Of a DNA stretch of 8,336 nucleotides, positions 1-6,500 are shown in pieces. Source of the stretch: an uncultured Helicobacteraceae bacterium (GTDB lineage Bacteria > Campylobacterota > Campylobacteria > Campylobacterales > Helicobacteraceae); contig CAKVEH010000056.1 in assembly GCA_934728205.1 (NCBI GenBank), positions 1 through 8,336 on the forward strand. The letters run 5' to 3'. The translations under genes and the position numbers were made by a program. Positions within the stretch are counted from its first letter, which is position 1, and every line of letters starts with the position of its first letter. Under the pieces are notes generated by a model that was not told the origin of the DNA, made no database searches, and saw only the letters and a list, made by a program, of their open reading frames with translations.

Positions 1-464
1 CGTTTTGCCAATGCCATTGCTTGTCCCGGAGAGATAGTGCTCTCTGGGGGAATCCCCATTCCCACAGCATTAAGCTCAATAACATTACTTTCTGTAAGCA
101 TTGGCGAGTTAGGGATAATGCTATCATTTTGGCGATTGGTAGGCGTAAGCACCTCATCTCTCTCAAACTTGTGTTCCTCTTTCTTCTCAGGCTTAAGTCC
201 AGCAATCTCAACCTTATCAACTACCAAAGTATCTATCTTTTTTGGATAGTTAGGATTCTGCGCTTGAAGCAGATTAGGGTTTGGGTTGTATGTCGGCATT
301 GGCGGATAAGTTGGTGCTTGTATTGGTGCTTGAGGCGACAACCCCCCTTGTGCACTTGGAGGGACAAGCGCATTTGAATCTGCACCTGTGCCCATCATAC
401 TACAACCGCCAACTCCAAGCATAATCGCTGTGATGAGAGAACCTTTTAACGCTACATTTTTCAT
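1..464 (-). CDS. LPP20-family lipoprotein, N-terminal part (cut by window start)
   Basis: Seen: 154 complete codons read leftward from the ATG at 464 and run off the window at position 1. Residues 1-20 form a lipoprotein signal (basic start, hydrophobic core) ending in the lipobox V-G-G-C with Cys21, so the mature protein should be lipid-anchored in the envelope. Residues about 35-75 are rich in Pro, Gln and Tyr and low in complexity. Residues 76-120 are charged. From about 127 the sequence reads IELNAVGMGIPPE then SPGQAMALAKR, which I recognise from memory as the start of the LPP20 domain that also occurs in the Campylobacter flagellar lipoprotein FlgP. Start choice: AAGGA lies 6 bases before this ATG; an in-frame ATG at 470 has no room for a binding site. 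The sigma-54 promoter just upstream favours a flagellar role, but the specific function is inference. A run of six G on the coding strand (342-347) lies in the Pro/Gln region. The C-terminal domain is not visible. Confidence 0.8.
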   Translation of the reverse strand, partial: MKNVALKGSLITAIMLGVGGCSMMGTGADSNALVPPSAQGGLSPQAPIQAPTYPPMPTYNPNPNLLQAQNPNYPKKIDTLVVDKVEIAGLKPEKKEEHKFERDEVLTPTNRQNDSIIPNSPMLTESNVIELNAVGMGIPPESTISPGQAMALAK

Positions 465-514
465 TAACATTCCTTTGACTTTGATATGATTTTTAGTTGT
501 CCTTGTCGCTAAAA

Positions 515-531
515 AGCAAATGGCATTCCAA
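515..531 (-). promoter_or_regulatory. Sigma-54 (RpoN) promoter for the lipoprotein gene
   Basis: On the minus strand the 17 bases read TTGGAATGCCATTTGCT. This matches the -24/-12 form: TTGG, then G four bases on, N4, and TTGCT, with exactly ten bases between the GG (528-529) and the GC (516-517). Transcription would start near 504, giving a leader of about 40 nt before the ATG at 464. In Helicobacter and Campylobacter sigma-54 mainly serves hook, rod and minor flagellin genes, so this points to flagellar-class expression. Confidence rests on motif quality and position. Confidence 0.75.
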
Positions 532-665
532 AAATATTTAGCTTCATTGAAATTTAAATTTCTAGTCGATTTTAATTTCGTCCTTTTATTCTAATTTTGT
601 ATATGCTTGCTTGGAGTTAGACTTAAAATTTTAGCATAAATGTGGTTTAATGCTAGGTTTTTCTG

Positions 666-671
666 TATAAT
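666..671 (+). promoter_or_regulatory. -10 box of the modE-type gene promoter
   Basis: Perfect TATAAT preceded by TG, in an AT-rich stretch. No convincing -35 box is visible, which is usual for sigma-70 promoters in this group. A start near 678 would give a leader of about 60 nt before the ATG at 741. Confidence 0.55.
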
Positions 672-684
672 TGCATTTTGTTAG

Positions 685-701
685 GGTATGCACAAGATAC
701 C
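685..701 (+). promoter_or_regulatory. Inverted repeat in the modE leader, possible operator
   Basis: GGTAT and ATACC form a perfect 5-bp dyad separated by 7 bases, beginning about 14 bases downstream of the -10 box. The position would suit a repressor that blocks initiation, for example autoregulation by the encoded protein. It does not clearly match the E. coli ModE operator consensus, and a 5-bp dyad can occur by chance. Confidence 0.3.
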
Positions 702-740
702 ATAAATTAAATTCTATATCTATACTTAAGGAGACATTGT

Positions 741-1133
741 ATGGAAATTTACTCTAGGTTTTGGATTAAAAAAAATGGTAAAAACTACTTAGGACTCGGC
801 AGAATCGAGCTTTTAGAGTGCATTAAGCAAAGTGGCTCAATCTCAAAGGCCGCAAGACAAATGCGAATGAGTTATAAGGCTGCGTGGGATAAGATTGACA
901 TCGCTAATAAACTTTCAAGCCCTGAGAGTTTGGTCATCTCAAGTGCTGGTGGAGGGAAAGATTCTGGCACAAAGATTACAGAGCACGGGCAAATGGCAAT
1001 GGATACTTATAAGAATCTTCAACGATTGCACGATAAGTTTCTTGCTTATTTTGATGGTGTGGAGAGCTTTGAAGAAATGGATAGACGCGCACAGATTATA
1101 GAAACTGCACTCAATAGCGTAAAATTTAAGTAA
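741..1133 (+). CDS. modE: ModE-type winged-helix regulator lacking the molybdate-binding domain
   Basis: A 130-residue protein resembling the N-terminal DNA-binding half of ModE, the molybdate-responsive repressor. The helix-turn-helix spans about residues 31-54 and includes GSISKAARQ and MSYKAAWDKI, the ModE/LysR-type signature. The wing is at about 66-81 with GGGKDSG followed by KITEHG, close to the Gly-rich wing of E. coli ModE. A helical tail (about 84-128) could dimerise. E. coli ModE has about 262 residues with two C-terminal MOP domains that bind molybdate; none is present, so ligand sensing must work differently or be absent. AAGGAG at 728-733 sits 7 bases before the ATG and fixes the start. 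A run of eight A (768-775) lies in codons 10-12. No molybdate transport or cofactor genes are in the window, so its targets are unknown. The fold is well supported; the metal response is inference. Confidence 0.85.
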   Translation: MEIYSRFWIKKNGKNYLGLGRIELLECIKQSGSISKAARQMRMSYKAAWDKIDIANKLSSPESLVISSAGGGKDSGTKITEHGQMAMDTYKNLQRLHDKFLAYFDGVESFEEMDRRAQIIETALNSVKFK

Positions 1134-1191
1134 GTTATATAAAATTTTTTTATCACATTGTATTTTTGGTGTAAAGATACTATTTTTATAC

Positions 1192-1197
1192 TATAAT
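1192..1197 (+). promoter_or_regulatory. -10 box of the marR-type gene promoter
   Basis: Perfect TATAAT in the 135-base gap between the two regulator genes, with no clear -35 box. The predicted start near 1204 leaves a leader of about 65 nt. No strong hairpin plus T-run terminator for the preceding gene is visible in this gap, so read-through from it is also possible. Confidence 0.5.
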
Positions 1198-1268
1198 ATT
1201 TTGTCACGATAATTTATGTCTTTAAAGAAAGGCTTGTAAAGAAGTGTATGATAAATCAATAACCTTAT

Positions 1269-1709
1269 ATGTGTGGAAAACTTGCTTGCATAATGAGAGA
1301 GAAAATACGCAACAAAGTGCACGAGAGTGCTTGGGGGCTAAGTGATGAGCGTGAAGTGGGAATCCTCTTTATCGCGGGTAAGCATAAGATTTCTCAAATT
1401 GAAATTGCTCATTTGCTAGAAGTGGATAAAAATACTATTCGAGGGTTTATTGACAATTTAGAAAGGCTTGGCCTTGTCGTGCGTCAAAAAAATCCAAATA
1501 ATCGCAAAGAGAATCTTATATTGCTTACTGATAAGGGGAAAAGCATTGTGCTTGAAATGTTTGATGCGATTGTCAAATATGAGCGTGTTTTTTTACCAAT
1601 GTTTAGTGAGGAGGAGATTGAGACACTTGGCGCACTTTTGCGTAAATTCTTTTACTCACTTGATGATAGAGATTCTTTTACATCTTATAAAAAACTATTA
1701 CCCGCTTAG
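1269..1709 (+). CDS. MarR-family transcriptional regulator
   Basis: A 146-residue protein with MarR architecture. An N-terminal dimerisation helix (about 1-20) is followed by a winged helix-turn-helix (about 40-90): ISQIEIAHLLEVDKNTIRG is the HTH, LERLGLVVRQ the following helix and strand, and NNRKENLILLTDKGK the wing, where MarR proteins usually have D-x-R. Helices from about 91 to 140 complete the dimer interface. MarR proteins usually bind palindromic operators as dimers and release on binding small aromatic or antimicrobial ligands; many control an adjacent efflux pump. The RND operon begins about 650 bases downstream with rnpB on the opposite strand in between, so regulation of that operon is plausible but unproven. 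The start is uncertain: neither the ATG at 1269 nor the in-frame ATG at 1293 has a good ribosome binding site. An in-frame ATG at 1248 is cut off by a TAA at 1260. Confidence 0.85.
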   Translation: MCGKLACIMREKIRNKVHESAWGLSDEREVGILFIAGKHKISQIEIAHLLEVDKNTIRGFIDNLERLGLVVRQKNPNNRKENLILLTDKGKSIVLEMFDAIVKYERVFLPMFSEEEIETLGALLRKFFYSLDDRDSFTSYKKLLPA

Positions 1710-1720
1710 ACATTTATGAT

Positions 1721-2267
1721 AAAGGCATAGCGTAAGCCGAGTTCTGTCTTAGGGTGGCTATTTATCTAGGAGATATATCACTATATCCCTCAAGCGAAGA
1801 GATTTAGATTATAAGACTTTTACCTACTCTTCTTGCTACGGATTGGGTTTGCACGGCACTTTATATTACTAAAAAGTCGGTGGGCTCTTACCCCGCCTTT
1901 TCACCCTTACTCATTTTTGTGCTTGTCTTTTTTGCTTCGGTTTGCACCTCGCAACCCATTGGGTGGCTAAAATCGTGGATTGCACGCACTCAGCTTCGGT
2001 CATTGCCCTCTAGGTAACTCCCTCGCTTTGCGCTTCAAAGCCACGATTTTATCTCAAAAATACTTCGCACAAATCTTTGCAAAATTGTGTCAAAAGTATC
2101 GTTGTTCGTTACGATGAGCCAAAAAGACAAGCACAAAATGAGCGGTTATTTTCTGTTGCACTTTCCCTTGAGTTTCCCCAGCCATTCGTTAAATGGAATC
2201 CTGTCTTTTGTAGCTCGGACTTTCCTCTTTTTGCATTACAAAAAGCAACCACCTGCTATGCCTTTAA
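1721..2267 (-). ncRNA. rnpB: RNase P RNA (bacterial type A) with a greatly enlarged P12 arm
   Basis: Catalytic RNA that removes 5' leaders from pre-tRNAs. Conserved blocks appear in order on the minus strand: GAGGAAAGTCCGAGCT (2212-2227, CR-I and 5' half of P4); AGTGCAACAG then ACCGC (2142-2162); GGGTGAAAAGG running into GGGTAAGAGCCCACCG (1878-1906, CR-II/III); GTGCCGTGCAAACC and TAGCAAGAAG in the 3' domain (P15 area); and ACAGAACTCGGCTTA (1733-1747, CR-V and 3' half of P4). The ends close in a perfect 11-bp P1 helix, 1721-1731 with 2255-2265. P3 is a 7-bp CTTTTTG/CAAAAAG hairpin. Total length is about 545 nt against 377 for E. coli; nearly all the excess lies between ACCGC and GGGTGAAA, where P12 sits. 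All other core elements look intact, so it is probably functional. The 3' end is 11 bases from the stop of the convergent marR-type gene, with no clear terminator. Confidence 0.95.
1910..2142 (-). other. Enlarged P12 arm of RNase P RNA with about 180-nt structured insert
   Basis: The base is a long stem: 1910-1935 pairs with 2118-2142 through about 24 pairs, with one bulged base and one G-A mismatch. The distal 182 nt (1936-2117) fold into further helices. A perfect 11-bp stem joins 1968-1978 with 2041-2051. Inside it is a 6-bp hairpin, 2025-2030 with 2036-2041 (end base shared with the stem). A nested hairpin is based on 2060-2065 with 2094-2099, and a 5-bp hairpin on 2098-2102 with 2111-2115 (these two share boundary bases). 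An imperfect direct repeat starting GCTTCGGT occurs at 1934-1950 and 1993-2010. In E. coli the whole P12 region is about 30 nt. No meaningful open reading frame is seen. It may be an intervening sequence or a dispersed repeat that entered a tolerant loop; its origin is unknown. Confidence 0.75.
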
Positions 2268-2274
2268 GGTTTGG

Positions 2275-2283
2275 ATTATAGCA
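2275..2283 (-). promoter_or_regulatory. Extended -10 promoter of rnpB
   Basis: Minus-strand TGCTATAAT, a perfect extended -10 (TGnTATAAT). Eight to ten bases downstream the P1 helix of RNase P RNA begins (2265), so the transcript start practically coincides with the mature 5' end and little or no leader need be trimmed. Confidence 0.75.
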
Positions 2284-2285
2284 AA

Positions 2286-2303
2286 AAGCACATTGTAATG
2301 CTT
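2286..2303. promoter_or_regulatory. Dyad between divergent promoters, possible operator
   Basis: AAGCA (2286-2290) and TGCTT (2299-2303) form a perfect dyad spaced by 8 bases; the central CATTGTAATG (2291-2300) is itself a 4-bp dyad. It lies upstream of the -10 boxes of both rnpB and the efflux operon, where a MarR-type dimer could act. The size suits a MarR operator, but no protein link is shown by the sequence. Confidence 0.3.
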
Positions 2304-2319
2304 AAAAACGCATAAATTT

Positions 2320-2328
2320 TGCTACACT
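2320..2328 (+). promoter_or_regulatory. Extended -10 promoter of the efflux operon
   Basis: TGCTACACT fits an extended -10 (TGn plus TACACT, two mismatches to TATAAT). A weak CTTAAA (2301-2306) lies 16 bases before the hexamer as a possible -35. A start near 2335 gives a leader of under 30 nt that holds the AAGGAG ribosome binding site (2350-2355). No other good promoter is seen before the adaptor gene. Confidence 0.5.
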
Positions 2329-2362
2329 TTTGCTTAATAAATCGCTTTTAAGGAGATAGGCG

Positions 2363-3511
2363 ATGAGAAAAATACTTGTGTTGCTACTCATAAGCCATTT
2401 TTGCGTATATGCTGAAGAAGTAGCAGTCATCACTAAACCCATAACTAAGGGAATTTTAGAATCACAAAATGCCTTTATTGGCACACTCCATTTTATGCAA
2501 AGCTCTAAAGTCGCCTCACAAACGCGTGGTGTGGTAGAGGAGGTGGATTTTGCTGTGGGGGATTATGTCAAACTCGACCAAAAACTCGCACAAATCAATG
2601 CCGATATGCTAGAAAAAGAAATCCAAAGCAAACAAGCTAGGCTTAAAGAAGCACAATATACTAATGAGCGTCAAGAGCGAGAGTTGGGGCGATATAGAAA
2701 TCTTTTGCGCACGGAATCTGTCTCATTGCAACAATATGAAAGCATCGAATATGAGCAAAAATCTCAAAGTTCAAACATTGCTGCGTTAAGTTCAGAGTTA
2801 GAATCTGCCAAAATGGAGCTTACTAAAAAAACCATTCGTGCTCCTATAAAAGGTGTGATTGTAGATAAAAAAATCAATCGTGGCGAGTGGATTGAGGTGG
2901 GCGATGCGATTTGTGAGATTTTAGATACCACGAGTGCCGAAGTGATTGTTGATGTGCCTAGCTCTATGCTAGGGTATCTTAAAAATGGACAAGAAGTAGG
3001 GATAAAGATTGAAAAGCGCAACTATATGGGGAAAATTTATGCCATTATCCCGCGTGCAGATAGTAACACACGCACTTTCCCTGTGCATATCGCGGTAGAA
3101 AATGATGGGAGCTTTGTCGATGGGAACGCTGCACGCGTGCTCCTCTCAAGTGGAGGGAAATTTGAGGGCAATATGGTGGAGCGTGATTCTGTGGTGAATT
3201 ACTTAGGCACGCAAAGTGTGTTTGTAGTGCGTGAGGATAAGGCGTATGCTATCCCTGTGGAAGTGCTAAGTATGCACGGACAAAATGCCATCGTTCGAGG
3301 GAATCTTAAACCCACAGACTTAGTAGTCATTCGCGGACAAGATAGGCTAAAAAATGGCACAAGCGTGAGAGAATCTTCGCTTAAAGATTCTCTAAAAAAT
3401 CCTCAAAAAGAGTTTGAAGTCTTTTTAAGTGTGTTGCCAATTTTACTCCCACAAGGCAATTTTAAACAAAAACTCCAAAACGCCATAGATACTTACAAAT
3501 CCAATGATTAG
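2363..3511 (+). CDS. RND efflux periplasmic adaptor (membrane fusion protein)
   Basis: Links the inner-membrane pump to the outer-membrane channel. The 382 residues start with a signal peptide of about 17 residues (basic RK, Leu/Ile core, VYA before Glu18). There is no lipobox, so the mature protein is probably soluble periplasmic rather than lipid-anchored like AcrA. Adaptor domains follow in order: first half of the lipoyl domain (about 48-80, RGVVEEVDFAVGDYVKLDQ); alpha-helical hairpin (about 82-155, Glu/Gln/Lys-rich); second lipoyl half (about 157-188, TIRAPIKGVIVDKKINRGEW); beta-barrel (about 190-265); membrane-proximal domain (about 270-336). A Lys/Ser-rich tail of about 45 residues ends the protein; a perfect 10-bp inverted repeat in the DNA encodes its start. 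AAGGAG lies 7 bases before the ATG. The stop overlaps the pump gene start by 8 bases (ATGATTAG), so translation should be coupled. The family is secure; the substrate cannot be predicted. It resembles HefB/CmeA-type adaptors in role, but I do not assign a symbol. Confidence 0.92.
   Translation: MRKILVLLLISHFCVYAEEVAVITKPITKGILESQNAFIGTLHFMQSSKVASQTRGVVEEVDFAVGDYVKLDQKLAQINADMLEKEIQSKQARLKEAQYTNERQERELGRYRNLLRTESVSLQQYESIEYEQKSQSSNIAALSSELESAKMELTKKTIRAPIKGVIVDKKINRGEWIEVGDAICEILDTTSAEVIVDVPSSMLGYLKNGQEVGIKIEKRNYMGKIYAIIPRADSNTRTFPVHIAVENDGSFVDGNAARVLLSSGGKFEGNMVERDSVVNYLGTQSVFVVREDKAYAIPVEVLSMHGQNAIVRGNLKPTDLVVIRGQDRLKNGTSVRESSLKDSLKNPQKEFEVFLSVLPILLPQGNFKQKLQNAIDTYKSND
3368..3393. repeat. 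Perfect 10-bp inverted repeat inside the adaptor gene
   Basis: AGAGAATCTT (3368-3377) and AAGATTCTCT (3384-3393) enclose a 6-base loop. It encodes the start of the C-terminal tail of the adaptor. No T-run follows on either strand, so it does not look like an intrinsic terminator. In mRNA it would make a stable hairpin about 110 bases before the pump gene start and might affect transcript stability or stoichiometry. Confidence 0.6.
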
Positions 3512-6500
3512 CATACTTTCATTCTCCCTCAAAAAGCCAATGGTAGTTTTTGTGTGTGTGGTATTTATGCTTCTTTTTGGATTTTTAGGGTTAAGTAAAA
3601 TGCCCTATCAACTAATGCCCGAAGTAAGCAGACCCGTGATTAGTATCTATACAAATTGGGCTGGTGCGACACCGCAAGAAATCGAAAAAGAAATCATCAA
3701 CCGACAAGAGAAATATTTAAAAGGCATAGAGGGATTAGAATATATCACCTCTACGGCGCGTTCTGGCAGGGGGATTGTGGGGTTGGAGTTTAAGGGTGGA
3801 GTTGATGTAAATGTCGCTCTACTCAAAGTGAGTGCAAAAATGGACGAGATAAAGGGCTATCCAAATGACGTGGATAAGCCTGTTATTGCTATAAGTGGCG
3901 AGAGTATCCCACCTGCGATTTATTTGTTTATGCGCACGCTGGAGGGCAATGAGCGCGAAGTAGATACTTATAAGACTTTTTTTGAAGATTATATTTTGCA
4001 GCATTTAGAGCGCATACAGGGTGTGGGAGAAGTATTTTACCCCGGTGGGCGTGCGAGTGAGATGCACATTTTGTTAGATTCTAAGCAACTTGCCTTTCAT
4101 AATGTCTCTATCAATGAAGTGATAAAGGCGATTACAAATCATAACAAAAATACCACAGCTGGGAGTTTGGATTATGGAATGCGCACTTACAAAATCAAAG
4201 TGCAATCTGAGTTTAGCAACGCAAGTGATATTTTGCACACGCCTATTAAGCATTTTGACAACAAGATTCTTTATTTGCAGGATTTAGCGGTGGTAAGCGA
4301 GGGATTTGCCAAGCAGACAAGCTATGGATTCTTAAACGATACGCGTGCGTTAAGCGTGCAAATCGTGCCGATGACTGATGCTAATGTGCTTGAGCTCTCT
4401 AAGCAAACGCGCCGTGTCGTGCAAGAGCTCAATGATAGAATCTTAAAGGACAATGGTTTAGAGCTTGTATGGAGCAGAGACCAAGAGGGCTATATCCTCT
4501 CAGCCATTAGCGTAGTAAAGGGCAATATTATTTTGGGAATCGTGCTTGCGTGCGTTGTTTTGTATGTGTTTTTGCGAGGTTGGTATAGTATGTTTGTGGT
4601 GCTCCTTTGTATGCCAATTTGCGTGATAAGCGCGTTTTTCTTTTTAAATTTGCTTGGCAGAAGCCTCAATGTGATTTCACTTGCGGGCATTAGCTTTGCG
4701 ATGAGTATGCTTATTGATAATGCCATTGTGGTGGTAGAAAATATCTCACGCCATTTGAAAGAAAACAAAGATTATTTTAGTGCTTGTGTTAATGGTGTGC
4801 GTGAGGTTATCGGGGCGATTTTTGCCTCTGTGATTACGACCATTGCTATTTTTATACCTATTATGAATATGGGTGAGGATTTGGGACAGCTTTTTTATGA
4901 TATTGCACTTAGTGTGTGTTTTGGACTTGGGATTTCGTTTTTTGTCTCGCTTTTTGTGATTCCCTCGATGCTTTATAACTTCGCACTTTTTAATGAGAAA
5001 AAAAGCGTGGAGTTGCGATACAAGGAAGTGAAGATATTTTTACACGATAGTGTAAGGCCAGAGATGGCTTTGCTTTATGCTCGCCTTTGTGAAGCGTTAG
5101 CCCCCATTAAATTATGGCAAATGTTTGCAAAAATCCACCCCCCTTTTGCAAAATGCAGGGTGTTTGTTTTGCGGATTTTTGGGAATCTTAAGCATCTTGC
5201 ATTGCAGATTCCAAGTGTGTTTGCAAGATTTTGGCAAAGATTTGCAAATGCGATAAAGAGTCTTTCACCCCATATCTTGCGTGCGTGGAATGCAACCAAA
5301 GAATACATAAACAAGAGAGAATCTCTTAAAAAGCCACTTGATAAGATTACAAGTAGCTATGCGTTTGAAACGGCAAAAAATGCGACAAAAAACTTTACAC
5401 CTTGCCTGCAAAATGCAATTATTATTTGCAAGCAGGACAGGGCATTAGATTCTTTGCACGATATTGGAATCCGAGCGCAAAGCCTTATTATGACAAAGCT
5501 AGAAAATTTGCTAGCCAACCCAAAAAACTGCGTTCGTTTTATCCTTGCATTTATGGGGTTGTGTGTGTTTATATCCTTAATCCTTTTTCCAAAACTCGAT
5601 TATCTCCCAAAAGGGAATCAAAACTTTATCATCGGTTATCTTAACGCACCACCGGGCACTTCTTATGAGCAGCGCAAAGAAATCGGAGAGAGTATTTTTC
5701 TCCAAAATAAGCATTTGATAGAATCATTGGGGTATAAACAAAAATCAAGCAGTGATTTGCCCCCTATTAAGCATTTATTTTTCACAGGTAATGAAAATTA
5801 TATGCAGCTTGGGGTAACTTCAAGTAATCCAGATGAAGTCGCACGACTTATTCCACAAATAAGGGAAACTATCCAAAATATCCCTGATTTGCAAGCCTCA
5901 ATCGTCCAGCAAGGCATCTTTGATAAAGGCTCAAGCACACAAAGCATTTATATTAACATTGTGGGAGAGGAGCTAGATTCTATTATTTCTACGGCGATTA
6001 GTCTCCAAAGCGCACTTAAAGCAAAGATTCCCTCAATGCAAGTGCGTCCATTGCCCGCATTAGAAAACACTAACCGAGAAATTATGCTTTATCCTGATTA
6101 TGTTGCTTTGGCACTTAATGGATTTGATGCGAAGAGTTTTGGTGAAATTGTAGATGTGGTGCTTGATGGCAAGCAAATTGATGAGTTTAAAACACCAAGT
6201 GGCAAGACGATTGATTTAGTGCTTAAAGCCCTACCAGACTTAAGCACACAAAGTGTGCAGAGGGCAAAGGAGAGCATTGACTTTCAAAGCCCAGAGGATA
6301 TTGGTTTTATACAAATTTATACGCCAAGTGGCAAGATTGTCCCGCTAAGCTCGCTTAGCGATATAAGGCAAGAATACACAATGGCGCAAGTGCGACACTA
6401 TGAGAGAGAGCGCACCATTTTGCTTGTGTTAAGTCCTCCAGCAAGTATCCCAATCGAGGAAATTTTACAAACCATTAAGCAAGAAATTATCCCAGAGTTA

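Noticed and set aside
342..347. Six-base G tract in the lipoprotein gene (and a C6 tract at 5138-5143 in the pump gene) as contingency loci
   Set aside because: Phase-variable tracts in this group are usually eight or more bases; six is too short to claim.
768..775. Run of eight A in the early codons of the ModE-type gene as a phase-variation tract
   Set aside because: A8 is common in AT-rich DNA and encodes ordinary Lys codons in frame; no evidence of switching.
1936..2117. Group I intron or riboswitch in the RNase P RNA insert
   Set aside because: Too short and without the conserved core pairings or ligand-binding motifs I would expect; a P12 expansion explains the flanking stem better.
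2077..2298. Open frames across the region upstream of the adaptor gene
   Set aside because: They run through RNase P RNA and its P12 insert on the opposite strand, have no ribosome binding site or recognisable domain, and are chance frames.
3368..3393. Hairpin in the adaptor gene as an internal terminator
   Set aside because: No T-run on either side in the right orientation, and the pump start is coupled to the adaptor stop.
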